Positions 8,572 through 19,586 of a DNA stretch of 64,000 nt are shown here, piece by piece; position 1 is the first letter of the stretch, and each line of letters begins with the position of its first letter. Source of the stretch: Tissierella pigra (lineage in GTDB: Bacteria > Bacillota > Clostridia > Tissierellales > Tissierellaceae); contig NZ_VUNQ01000004.1 in the NCBI RefSeq assembly GCF_009695605.1, positions 1 to 64,000 on the forward strand, read 5' to 3'. The notes under the pieces were generated by a model. That model was not told where the DNA came from. It worked only from the letters and a program-made list of their open reading frames with translations, and ran no database searches. The position numbers and the translations under genes are program-made.

Positions 8572-10134
8572 TTGAATAGCAAAAAGATAAAATTTTTAGT
8601 TAAAGAAAATAAAGTAGGTATGGCTCAAAAAATATTAGCTGCCTTGGCTTCAAAAGAAATGAATATTATTACTATGGAGATAAATCCCCCTTATATTTCT
8701 GTTAAAGTTGAATGGGAAGGTATAGAATGGGATGAGTTTAAGAGATGGATAAAAAATGAGATTAAGGAAATTTTAGATATAACAGAGCTGGATATGATGG
8801 ACTCGGAAAAAGCAGCTAAGGAACTTCAGATAGTAATAAATAGTATGACAGATGGCATTATTGCAGTAAATAAACAAGGAAATATTGAATATTACAATTC
8901 TAAGGCCAGTAAATTATTTAATATTGAACCCAAGGATAAGGATACTAATATAAATCTCATAATACCAAAAGAAGTATATAATCCAAATGTGGATATAGAT
9001 GATAAAGCTAATATTGAAGTAAGTACAATGATTAGAAATAAAAAGGTAAATCTTATACTAAATATTAAACTTATAAAAAATAATTTAGGCATTAAGATGG
9101 GGGCTCTTTTGATTTTTAAAGAAATGGATGATGTTAGAAGGCTGATTCAAACTATTTCGAGGCCTTCTATGATAAGTTTTGAAGATATAATCGGAGAATC
9201 AGATAGTATAAAGAACACCATTTCATTAGCTAAGTCAGTTTCAGTAGCAGAGGCAAATATAATGATATTAGGAGAGTCAGGCACGGGGAAGGAGTTATTT
9301 GCCAGAGCAATTCATTTAAATAGCAGAAGAGGAAATGGTCCATTTGTAGCAGTTAATTGCTCTGCTGTACCAGATGCTCTTTTGGAATCGGAGTTTTTTG
9401 GTTATGAAAAAGGTGCTTTTACAGGTGCGAATACAGGGAAGCAAGGACTCTTTGAATTGGCCACTGGAGGAAGTATATTTCTAGATGAGATAGGAGAACT
9501 ACCTATTCATTTACAGGCAAAGATACTAAGAGCCATACAAGAAAGACAAATACGAAGAATAGGTGGAACAAAGGAAATACTCATTGATGTAAGAATAATT
9601 TCTGCAACTCACAGAAATTTATCTGCCATGGTAAGTGAAAAGACTTTTAGGGAGGATTTATATTATAGATTAAATGTTATACCTGTTAATATACCACCAT
9701 TGAGGGAAAGAAAAGATGATATATCAATACTTGCAAAATATTTTACAAAGCTTTTAGGAGAAAGTGCAGATAAACCAAGATTAAAAATAACTGAAGATGC
9801 CTTAGAAAGATTGCAGGAATATTCTTGGCCTGGAAATATAAGGGAACTACAAAATGTTATGGAAAGAGCTGTAATATTTGCAGAGGATTCAATAGATGTT
9901 AAACATTTATTGATTGCTAATAAATTTGATTCATATGAAACAGAAAAGATAATTTATAATGAAGAGAATATTGAATTTCCTGTAAATCTACCAGAAATAA
10001 TTAAGGCTGTTGAATATAACCATATTATAAAAGCAAGAAAGCAGTTTAATTCATCAAGGGAGATTGCAAAGGCTTTAAATATATCCCATACTACTGTTAT
10101 TAAACGTATTAAGGAACATGAAGACTGTAAATAA
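8572..10134 (+). CDS. TyrR-like sigma-54-dependent transcriptional activator
   Basis: About 520 residues from a TTG start. The frame is open further upstream, but AGAGAGGTGA sits seven bases before the TTG, and the protein then begins directly with the ACT-like domain (KKIKFLVKENKVGMAQKIL). The order is ACT (about 1-70), PAS (about 80-185), AAA+ (about 205-435) and a TyrR-type helix-turn-helix (SREIAKALNISHTTVIKRI) at the end. The AAA+ domain has Walker A GESGTGKE (234-241), a complete GAFTGA loop (281-286) and Walker B IFLDEIGE. GAFTGA contacts sigma-54 and is missing from E. coli TyrR, so this is a true sigma-54 activator. ACT and PAS domains suggest sensing of aromatic amino acids. The tyrosine phenol-lyase gene downstream has the matching sites. 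Confidence 0.9.
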   Translation: MNSKKIKFLVKENKVGMAQKILAALASKEMNIITMEINPPYISVKVEWEGIEWDEFKRWIKNEIKEILDITELDMMDSEKAAKELQIVINSMTDGIIAVNKQGNIEYYNSKASKLFNIEPKDKDTNINLIIPKEVYNPNVDIDDKANIEVSTMIRNKKVNLILNIKLIKNNLGIKMGALLIFKEMDDVRRLIQTISRPSMISFEDIIGESDSIKNTISLAKSVSVAEANIMILGESGTGKELFARAIHLNSRRGNGPFVAVNCSAVPDALLESEFFGYEKGAFTGANTGKQGLFELATGGSIFLDEIGELPIHLQAKILRAIQERQIRRIGGTKEILIDVRIISATHRNLSAMVSEKTFREDLYYRLNVIPVNIPPLRERKDDISILAKYFTKLLGESADKPRLKITEDALERLQEYSWPGNIRELQNVMERAVIFAEDSIDVKHLLIANKFDSYETEKIIYNEENIEFPVNLPEIIKAVEYNHIIKARKQFNSSREIAKALNISHTTVIKRIKEHEDCK

Positions 10135-10142
10135 TATTTACA
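10126..10142. promoter_or_regulatory. TyrR-box-like palindrome, upstream copy
   Basis: TGTAAA-N5-TTTACA overlaps the stop codon of the regulator gene. The classical TyrR box is TGTAAA-N6-TTTACA, so this is a one-base-shorter variant. Its centre is 40 bp from that of the second copy, about four helical turns, which places both on the same DNA face. Confidence 0.7.
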
Positions 10143-10150
10143 AAAATGTA

Positions 10151-10197
10151 AAATATAATTCCAGTTGTAAACATTATTTACAATTGGAATTATATTT
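10151..10197. promoter_or_regulatory. TyrR-box-like palindrome within a 47-bp inverted repeat
   Basis: The core TGTAAA-N5-TTTACA (10166-10182) is extended on both sides by further symmetry (AAATATAATTCC and its complement), giving a near-perfect 47-bp palindrome. It lies about 90 bp upstream of the predicted tpl transcript start, a usual place for sigma-54 enhancers. The outer stem could also act as a terminator for the regulator transcript, but there is no clear T tract. Confidence 0.7.
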
Positions 10198-10244
10198 AGC
10201 TTGTTAGAGTAACAATATTATAGATATTCCCCAGATTTTAATAT

Positions 10245-10260
10245 TGGCATTAAAATTGCT
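10245..10260 (+). promoter_or_regulatory. Sigma-54 (-24/-12) promoter of tyrosine phenol-lyase
   Basis: TGGCAT-TAAAA-TTGCT has the invariant GG and GC doublets at the exact required distance of ten bases between them. The consensus is TGGCAC-N5-TTGCA/T. The expected transcript start is near 10271, about 37 bases before the tpl start codon. Confidence 0.8.
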
Positions 10261-10304
10261 AATAACTATATTATTAAGATAGATTTTAAAATAAGGGGGA
10301 GTAG

Positions 10305-11684
<1,380 letters not shown>

Positions 11685-11703
11685 TATGAGATAGAAGATT
11701 GGG

Positions 11704-11737
11704 ACTAGAGAGTTTGTTATGGACTCTCTAGTTTTTT
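11704..11737 (+). terminator. Intrinsic terminator after tpl
   Basis: ACTAGAGAGT pairs with ACTCTCTAGT and is followed by TTTTTT. Confidence 0.9.
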
Positions 11738-11845
11738 ATGTCTAGGGTGCTGTAAATGGAATTATTTGTAAAATAAAGAAGGATTTTAGGGATAGATGTG
11801 GAATGTAATATTAGTAATACTTTTAAGTTTTAAGGGGGAGTTACC

Positions 11846-12817
11846 ATGTCAAGATTATCAAATGTATTAACTATGTATATGCTTATGCAAGGTAGGAGAT
11901 TGATTAAGGTGGAGGAATTAGCTGAAATACTTGAAGTGAGTCCCAGAACCATTAAAGGATACAAAAAAGATTTGGAAGATGCGGGTATTTACATAGGATC
12001 AAAGAGTGGAAGATATGGGGGATATTATTTAGAAAATAGAATAGATTTAAAGGCTCTAGGAATAAGAGAAGAAGAACTGGAAGCATTGAAAATGGCTAAT
12101 GAAATTATTAAAAGTGGAAGTCATGTTTTCTCACTTGATTTTGAAACATTAGCAAATAAGATTTTGAATATAAAAAGAGATTTTATCCATATAGATTATT
12201 TCAATAAAGATAATTTAAAACCCGTCCATATGAAAGAAAGAGAAGCAGAGTTTTGGAATATAATCACTAAAGGGATAATTAATAAAAAGAAAATTAGGAT
12301 GTCTTATGGTTCAATCGGTACAGGTATGAAAAAAAGTATTCGTATAGTTCATCCTTATGGAACTTTCGATCATGATGGGGCTACATATTTTTTTGGATAT
12401 TGTGAAATGAGGAAAGAAGTACGACATTTTAAATTATCTAGAATAATTGAAGTTAAAGTTTTAGAACAAAAATTTTCAATTAATATAGAATATGATATTA
12501 AAAATATAATGAGAAAATCATTTGGAATAATTGATGATGATATTTTTCACCTAAAACTTAAAATATCATATCCTATGAGTCAGCTAGTTAAAGAAAGACA
12601 ATATTCTTTGAGTCAAAAGATAATCGAAATAGATGAAGAAAATATAATATTTGAAGCAGATTTAAAGGGGTATGAAGAGGTTAAGACATGGGTTTTAGGT
12701 ATGGGGAGTAAAGTAGAAGTGCTAGAACCACAGAGATTAAAAGAAGATGTAATTAAAGAAATAAGAAAATTACAAAATACTTACGGATTGGATACCAATA
12801 CTTGCATCAATGAATGA
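11846..12817 (+). CDS. WYL-domain transcriptional regulator next to cas genes
   Basis: A 323-residue regulator. An N-terminal winged helix-turn-helix (LIKVEELAEILEVSPRTIKG, residues 19-38) is followed by a helical linker and a WYL-type ligand-binding domain (VHPYGTFDHDGATYFFGYCE, then RHFKLSRIIEVKVL). A C-terminal extension domain (VKTWVLGMGSKVEVLEPQRL) ends the protein. WYL regulators often control CRISPR-Cas and other defence loci, sometimes by sensing nucleotides or nucleic acid. It has its own ribosome-binding site (AAGGGGGAG) and lies just upstream of the CreTA-like region and the cas operon in the same direction. Control of these is inferred from position. Confidence 0.85.
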   Translation: MSRLSNVLTMYMLMQGRRLIKVEELAEILEVSPRTIKGYKKDLEDAGIYIGSKSGRYGGYYLENRIDLKALGIREEELEALKMANEIIKSGSHVFSLDFETLANKILNIKRDFIHIDYFNKDNLKPVHMKEREAEFWNIITKGIINKKKIRMSYGSIGTGMKKSIRIVHPYGTFDHDGATYFFGYCEMRKEVRHFKLSRIIEVKVLEQKFSINIEYDIKNIMRKSFGIIDDDIFHLKLKISYPMSQLVKERQYSLSQKIIEIDEENIIFEADLKGYEEVKTWVLGMGSKVEVLEPQRLKEDVIKEIRKLQNTYGLDTNTCINE

Positions 12818-12842
12818 TATTATTAATGTAATAACATTCATT
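12809..12842. other. Hairpin at the 3' end of the WYL regulator gene
   Basis: AATGAATGATATTA and TAATAACATTCATT form a 14-base stem with one mismatch, beginning inside the last codons. No T tract follows on either strand, so it is a weak terminator candidate for the regulator or, on the minus strand, for the creA-like RNA. Confidence 0.45.
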
Positions 12843-12850
12843 GGTAAGGA

Positions 12851-12930
12851 AAGGTTTTCTAATATAGTTCTATTAAAGGGTATTAAAAGCAAACATGAAT
12901 TTACATTCCACTAAGGCTGGTTCTATTAAG
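12851..12930 (-). ncRNA. creA-like CRISPR-resembling antitoxin RNA (two degenerate repeats and a 21-nt pseudo-spacer)
   Basis: Read on the minus strand. Pseudo-repeat 1 (12930-12899) starts TTAATAGAAC and ends GGAATGTAAAT, as in the array repeat. The middle differs, but the Cas6-type hairpin is kept: the CTA/TAG stem of the array repeat has become CCA/TGG around a longer loop. The pseudo-spacer TCATGTTTGCTTTTAATACC plus one C follows (12898-12878). Pseudo-repeat 2 (12877-12851) starts TTAATAGAACTA, keeps the CTA/TAG hairpin, and diverges only after the cleavage region. This is the layout of CreA RNAs, which are processed by Cas6 and loaded into Cascade. The pseudo-spacer matches the promoter region of the neighbouring creT-like unit. 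Expression has not been shown. Confidence 0.8.
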
Positions 12931-12934
12931 ATTT

Positions 12935-12961
12935 ATTCTACATTATTACCAAAAATTTCAA
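12935..12961 (-). promoter_or_regulatory. Weak candidate promoter of the creA-like RNA
   Basis: On the minus strand TTGAAA and TAGAAT are separated by only 15 bases. A transcript would begin at or just before pseudo-repeat 1. The spacing is short, so this is tentative. Confidence 0.35.
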
Positions 12962-12994
12962 TTTCATAAGTAGAATATTAAATATAATAATGGA

Positions 12995-13018
12995 AAACTA
13001 TAATAGCAAACATGAGGG
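12995..13018 (-). promoter_or_regulatory. Putative Cascade-CreA target on the creT-like promoter
   Basis: On the minus strand CCC (13018-13016) is followed directly by TCATGTTTGCTATTA. Positions 1-11 and 13-15 match the pseudo-spacer of the creA-like RNA. The only mismatch in the first 15 is at position 12, one of the every-sixth positions flipped out in type I crRNA-DNA hybrids. CCC fits the CCN-type PAMs known for type I-B systems. The site covers the TATAAT (12999-13004) expected to drive the creT-like transcript, so binding would block it. Confidence 0.78.
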
Positions 13019-13087
13019 GAATAAATATAGAAAATAGGAACATAATAACTAATGATATAAACTAATTAAGGAGGTGTAAATTGGAAT

Positions 13088-13156
13088 ATGATTTTAAATA
13101 GATTCAAATTAATAATTAAATTTATTGTTAGTATAGATATAAATTGTTTAACATAA
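13088..13156 (+). CDS. 22-residue hydrophobic mini-ORF in the creT-like unit
   Basis: ATG-initiated, MILNRFKLIIKFIV followed by SIDINCLT. It is hydrophobic with basic residues near the N-terminus, a composition seen in small membrane-acting toxin peptides. The AGGAGG core is 13 bases upstream, long for direct initiation, and an overlapping TTG at 13081 is better placed. Coding status is therefore uncertain. Confidence 0.35.
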   Translation: MILNRFKLIIKFIVSIDINCLT

Positions 13157-13184
13157 TACAGTTTATCTAGAGAAAGACAATTAT

Positions 13185-13235
13185 AAAAGCTGTAACAATT
13201 TAAAATTGAAATTTGAGCTGTTACAGCTTTTTAAT
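13185..13235 (+). terminator. Intrinsic terminator between the creT-like unit and cas6
   Basis: AAAAGCTGTAACA pairs with TGTTACAGCTTTT, followed by TTAATA. It ends about 25 bases before the cas6 start, so the cas operon either needs a promoter inside this region or depends on read-through. Confidence 0.8.
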
Positions 13236-13261
13236 AAATAAAATTTTAAAGGGGCGAAAAT

Positions 13262-13990
13262 ATGAGATACAATGTTGAGCTAGTTCTATCCAATGAAAAT
13301 ATACCAAAAGACAAGAATAGAATAATCCTTTCTTTTCTAAAACATATTTATGAGTCCTATGACAAAAAATATTATGAATCCTTATATAAAAGTGAAGAAA
13401 ACAAAGTCAAAGACTTTACTTTCTCCTTGTATATGCCAAACTGTAAATTTACTAGAGAAGAAATAATAATTCCTGAAAAAAAGATAATCTTAAATTTTTC
13501 TACTGCTGATATGAAGGATTCAATTTTTTTCTATAACGCTATTTTAGCCAATAGAGGAAAACTATACAATATTAAAGGTAACTCTATAACAGTGCGTAAT
13601 ATAAATATGAATAAAGAAAAACCCATAACTAATGATTATGCTGTTTATTCTACTATGTCTCCCATAGTTGTTAGGGAACATAAGGGTAATAACAAAAAGA
13701 CTTGGTATTATTCCTTAAATGAAGAAGAGGGAAAAGAAATCTTTATTAGTAATCTCAAATATCAGTTATTAGATAATTTTGGTGAAGAAAGAAAGCTAGA
13801 TATTGAGGAGATAAAAGTTGAAGTATTAGGAAGAAGTAAAGAGGTAAAAGTAAAACACTATGAAATAGAGGTACTATCTAATATATGTAGGATAAAGGTA
13901 CAAGCTAAACCATATATTTTAGACTATTTGTATAAAGCAGGAGTTGGTTCAAGGAAAAGTAGTGGTTTTGGAATGGTAGATTTAATGTAG
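13262..13990 (+). CDS. cas6: Cas6 CRISPR RNA endoribonuclease
   Basis: A 242-residue Cas6 with two ferredoxin-like halves. The glycine-rich loop typical of the family is near the C-terminus (AGVGSRKSSGFGMVDL). It cuts pre-crRNA within each repeat and would leave an eight-nucleotide handle ending ATGTAAAT. It is the first gene of the cas operon, preceded by AAAGGGGCGAAAAT. It would also process the creA-like RNA, whose hairpin is conserved. The next gene begins 11 bases later. Confidence 0.9.
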   Translation: MRYNVELVLSNENIPKDKNRIILSFLKHIYESYDKKYYESLYKSEENKVKDFTFSLYMPNCKFTREEIIIPEKKIILNFSTADMKDSIFFYNAILANRGKLYNIKGNSITVRNINMNKEKPITNDYAVYSTMSPIVVREHKGNNKKTWYYSLNEEEGKEIFISNLKYQLLDNFGEERKLDIEEIKVEVLGRSKEVKVKHYEIEVLSNICRIKVQAKPYILDYLYKAGVGSRKSSGFGMVDLM

Positions 13991-14001
13991 GAGGTGATTA
14001 G

Positions 14002-15655
14002 GTGGAGGAGAAGCTAGTATTACAAATGGAGGATTGGCTTTATAATAGTGGATTAGTAGGACTTTATAATATACTAGACTATGCTAAAGATAAAGTTACT
14101 ATAAAAGGTAATTCTATAGAATTTGATTATGATTATTTGATTGATTTTGAAAGAAAGTATTTTGAATATTTTATAGATAAATATGAAGAAATACTATCAA
14201 TTAATAAAATTATATCATTTGAGAAATTTATTTTATATCATGAAGAAAACAAGTTTGAAGAATTTAATGAAAAAAACTTAGAAACTCTTAATGATTATAT
14301 AGTAGATGTAATAAAAAAATATCTGAAGAGTAATAGCTATAAATCAGCCTATGAGTTAATAAGTTCAGATTTTAATATTTTAGATTTAGAAAAGAAGTCT
14401 AAAAAAATTAATTTAAAGAAGAAACAAGATATAAATGAAGTAATGCTAGAAATTAAAGATACATTTTCATTATTAAAAGAGATAATTGAATACATGAAAT
14501 TAGGTGAATCTAAAAAATATATAGGTGCAAAGAACGTCATGTATACAGTAATAAAAAATGGATGGAATGGAGTATGCCTTTTAAATCCTCAGACAAAAGA
14601 GAAAGATATGTATATAGATTATAAAAACTATTTTATTCAACCTATATCAGAGTACTTAGAAATAGATAAATCTAAGTTTAAGTATAATTGCTTCTCTTGT
14701 AATAGAGAAATGAAAGATCTTGGAAATGATCTTAGTTTTCTAACGGCAACAGGATTTGATGTAAGTAGAAAATCTTCTCATGTATGGAATTTTCAAAATG
14801 ATATTGCAGTTTGTCCTATATGTAAACTAGTATATTCTTGTGTTCCAGCAGGAGTTACTTATCTTTACAATAAAGGAATATATATAAATGATAATTCCAG
14901 TATGAAAAATGCAATAAAGGTAAATGAAAAAGTTTATAGAGAAATTTATATAGAACATACAGAGGATAGAAAAATAACTTATAAGGCTTTAGTAGAATCA
15001 ATTAGCGAGGAGTATAATGATAAAATAAAATATGAGTTAGCTGATATTCAGTTAATTAGGTATGAAGATGAAAAATATAAGTTTAATATCCTATCAAAGA
15101 AATCTTTGCAAGTAATTAAAGCTTCTAGAGGTGATTTGGATAAATTAATTAATTGTGGATTTAAAGAGATTAACACTTATTTTAATGTATATGAATTAGT
15201 TATAGATAGATTGCTTAATAGTCAGAATATGTTTACATTAGTTCAAAAATTACTTTACTATAAGCTATCACAACCAAAGGAAAGTTACTATCATAAAAGT
15301 CATATAATTAAAATTTTAAAGATTAATATGAGATTTTTAAAGGAGGTAGGTTATATGAAGGGGATTTATAAGGATATAGTTAAAGAAGGAAATAATGCTG
15401 GAGAAAAGTTAAGGGAAAAATATAGAAATAAAGGAGCAAAGGATAAGTTAAGCGGAGTCTCCTATAGATTATTAAATTCATTAAAAACCAATAATGTTGA
15501 TAGTTTTATGGATACATTATTGAACTGTTATTTATATGTAAAATCATCAGTACCGGAAGTGTTTTTAGATGCATTGAAGGATGAGGAGAAGTTTAAAACT
15601 ATTGGATATGCATTTGTATCTGGAATTATAGAAGATGAGAATGGAGGAAAAGAAG

Positions 15656-15666
<11 letters not shown>
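14002..15666 (+). CDS. cas8b: Cas8b large subunit, CXXC-CXXC (Cst1) type
   Basis: A 554-residue Cascade large subunit starting at GTG behind AGGAGGTGATTAG. The two-cysteine pairs that name the Cst1 family are present: CFSC at 230-233 and CPIC at 271-274, forming a probable zinc site. In type I-B it recognises the PAM and recruits Cas3. The sequence is poorly conserved, as usual for Cas8, and the call rests on the cysteine pairs, size and position between cas6 and cas7. Its end overlaps cas7 by 11 bases. Confidence 0.88.
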
Positions 15667-17294
<1,628 letters not shown>

Positions 17295-17309
17295 AATAGG
17301 GGTGTTTAA

Positions 17310-19571
17310 GTGAACAATTATTTAGCAAAATCAAATCCCAAAGAAACGATTATAGAGCATACTGAAAAATTGATAGATAATTATAATTTATTTAAAAAAA
17401 TATATCCTAATCTCAATGTAGATTGGGATATATTATACTTGGCATGTTTATATCATGATTTAGGGAAAATGAATAGAAAATTTCAAGAAAAGATAGAAGG
17501 AATTAGAAGACATCAAGATGAGATTCCACATGGGATACTAAGTTTAGGCTTTATAGAACCTAAAAAATTAGAATCTAAAGGATATACAAAAGAAAGAATA
17601 AAGTTGCTTGCCCATGCAATAGCTTATCACCATGAAAGAGATTTTAATTTTGACAGTAATACATTAAAAAGAGAAATAGAATCAATGCGAGAAGATGCAA
17701 TTAACTTTAATTATGAAAGATTAGAAAATGTAGATGTAAAGCTTTTAAGCAAAAAATATTTTTCTAAAAATAGAATTTATGAAGATGATGAAAACGATGA
17801 GGATAACCAAAATGAAAATCTCTTTTTTGATTATGTAATGATAAAAGGAATGCTTAATAGAATAGATTATGCAGCCAGTGGAGGAATTGATGTTGAAAAG
17901 CAAAATGAATTTTTACTAGGAAATTTGGAAGAAAATTTATTAAAAAAATTTAAAGAAATAAATCCTAATGCTGAGTGGAATAAACTTCAAAAATATATGA
18001 TAAAAAATAGAGATGATAACCTTATTATAGTAGCACAGACAGGCATGGGAAAAACGGAAGCAGGTTTATTATGGATAGCTAACAATAAAGGATTCTTTAC
18101 ACTTCCTCTTAAAACTGCTATAAATGCCATATATAAAAGGATAATAGAGAAAATAGTTATTAATGATTATGAGGATAAGGTTGGGCTTCTGCACTCAGAT
18201 ATTAAAAAGGAATATTTAGATAAAAAAGAAGAAATAGATTTTGATCAATACTATAACAAGACCAGACAACTATCTCTACCTTTGACAGTATGTACAATAG
18301 ATCAGATATTTGATTTTGTATATAGATATAGAGGGTTTGAGCCTAAACTATCTACTTTGGCTTATTCTAAGGTAGTGATAGATGAGGTGCAGATGTATTC
18401 ATCAGAATTATTAGCATATTTGGTTGTGGGATTGTCCTATATAGATAAAATAGGTGGAAAATTTGCTATTTTAACTGCCACCTTACCTGAAATATTTGTA
18501 GATTTATTAGAAGAAGAGAAAATAAAATTTAAAAGACCAGAGCCATTTACCAATAGCAGAATAAGGCATAGTTTAAATGTAATAAAAGAAAAGCTTAATT
18601 CGGAGTTTGTAAAAAAATTATACAAAAACAACAAGGTTTTAGTCATATGTAATACTGTAAAAGAAGCACAAAGAATATATCAAGAGTTGTCTAAGGATGA
18701 AGATATTACCAGTAGCCTATATTTATTTCATAGTAGATTTATAAAAAAGGATAGGAAAATAAAAGAAAAGGAAATCTTAGACTTTGGAAACAAAGAAAAT
18801 GAATATGAAGGTATATGGATAACAACTCAAGTAGTTGAAGCTTCTTTAGATATAGATTTTGATATATTGGTTACAGAACTTTCAGATTTAAATGGATTGT
18901 TTCAAAGACTAGGAAGATGCTATAGAGATAGAGACTGGAATAAAGAAGGCTATAACTGTTATGTATTTAATGGTGGAGATTATAAATGTACAGGAATAGG
19001 AAAGGTCATAGATGAAGATATATTTAAACTTTCTAAAAATGCATTAAAAAATATAGATGGGATTCTTACAGAAGGGGAAAAGATAAAATTAATAGATATG
19101 GTTTACACCACAGAAAACTTAAAGCAAACTAAGTATTATGAAAAACTGAGAGATAGTATAGATTATTTAAAATTAATAGATGCTCACGAATTATCTAAAA
19201 AGGAAGCTATGGAGAGATTTAGGCGTATAGAATCAAAAACCATAATACCAAGACCTGTATATGAAGACAATATTAAGGATATAGAAGAATATAAAAATAT
19301 ATTAAATGAACAATATCCAAAAGACATATCTATAGAAGAAAGAAAAGAGCTAAAAATGAAAAAACTAGAAGCAAGAATTAAATTAGATGACTTTACTGTA
19401 TCTATTCCTTCATATAAGGCTGATAAGGGGCATTTGACTCAATTAAAGATAACTGAGTATGAAATCCTAGATATATTTGATTGTGAATATAATGAAGAGT
19501 TTGGAGTAATTTACAAAGATAAAAAACAGAGCAATGTAGAACCTAAAAATCCTGAAGATAAAATATTCTAA
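17310..19571 (+). CDS. cas3: Cas3 nuclease-helicase
   Basis: A 753-residue single-chain Cas3 starting at GTG. The HD nuclease domain is N-terminal (H17, CLYHDLGKM with H49-D50, then LLAHAIAYHHERD). The helicase follows, with Walker A AQTGMGKT (242-249), a DEVQ box (358-361), ILTATLPEIF, and motif VI QRLGRCYR. It degrades DNA opened by Cascade. All catalytic motifs are intact, so interference should be functional. Confidence 0.95.
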   Translation: MNNYLAKSNPKETIIEHTEKLIDNYNLFKKIYPNLNVDWDILYLACLYHDLGKMNRKFQEKIEGIRRHQDEIPHGILSLGFIEPKKLESKGYTKERIKLLAHAIAYHHERDFNFDSNTLKREIESMREDAINFNYERLENVDVKLLSKKYFSKNRIYEDDENDEDNQNENLFFDYVMIKGMLNRIDYAASGGIDVEKQNEFLLGNLEENLLKKFKEINPNAEWNKLQKYMIKNRDDNLIIVAQTGMGKTEAGLLWIANNKGFFTLPLKTAINAIYKRIIEKIVINDYEDKVGLLHSDIKKEYLDKKEEIDFDQYYNKTRQLSLPLTVCTIDQIFDFVYRYRGFEPKLSTLAYSKVVIDEVQMYSSELLAYLVVGLSYIDKIGGKFAILTATLPEIFVDLLEEEKIKFKRPEPFTNSRIRHSLNVIKEKLNSEFVKKLYKNNKVLVICNTVKEAQRIYQELSKDEDITSSLYLFHSRFIKKDRKIKEKEILDFGNKENEYEGIWITTQVVEASLDIDFDILVTELSDLNGLFQRLGRCYRDRDWNKEGYNCYVFNGGDYKCTGIGKVIDEDIFKLSKNALKNIDGILTEGEKIKLIDMVYTTENLKQTKYYEKLRDSIDYLKLIDAHELSKKEAMERFRRIESKTIIPRPVYEDNIKDIEEYKNILNEQYPKDISIEERKELKMKKLEARIKLDDFTVSIPSYKADKGHLTQLKITEYEILDIFDCEYNEEFGVIYKDKKQSNVEPKNPEDKIF

Positions 19572-19586
19572 TTAAAAGGTGATAGA

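Larger units (their letters stand above)
13011..13235 (+). ncRNA. creT-like short transcript (putative Cascade-repressed toxin)
   Basis: The TATAAT at 12999-13004 predicts a start near 13011. The transcript would carry a very strong Shine-Dalgarno sequence (AAGGAGGTG, 13068-13076) and end at a terminator immediately before cas6. Two mini-ORFs are possible: TTG at 13081 (six codons, ideal spacing) or ATG at 13088 (22 codons). A strong ribosome-binding site in front of a mini-ORF is the hallmark of described CreT toxins, which act by trapping tRNAs on rare codons. No tandem rare codons are evident here, so a toxic peptide is an alternative. The unit also explains why a terminator lies just upstream of the cas operon. 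The -35 region is poor. Confidence 0.6.

Noticed and set aside
12851-12930. A simple decayed mini-CRISPR array or misplaced array fragment
   Set aside because: Paired changes in the hairpin stem, retention of the handle only where needed, and the in-register seed match to a promoter next to CCC argue for a functional creA-like gene. The alternative is not fully excluded.
13081-13101. Six-codon TTG mini-ORF as a regulatory leader peptide for cas6 attenuation
   Set aside because: It contains no run of regulatory codons, and the terminator downstream has no visible antiterminator partner. The creT interpretation fits more of the evidence.
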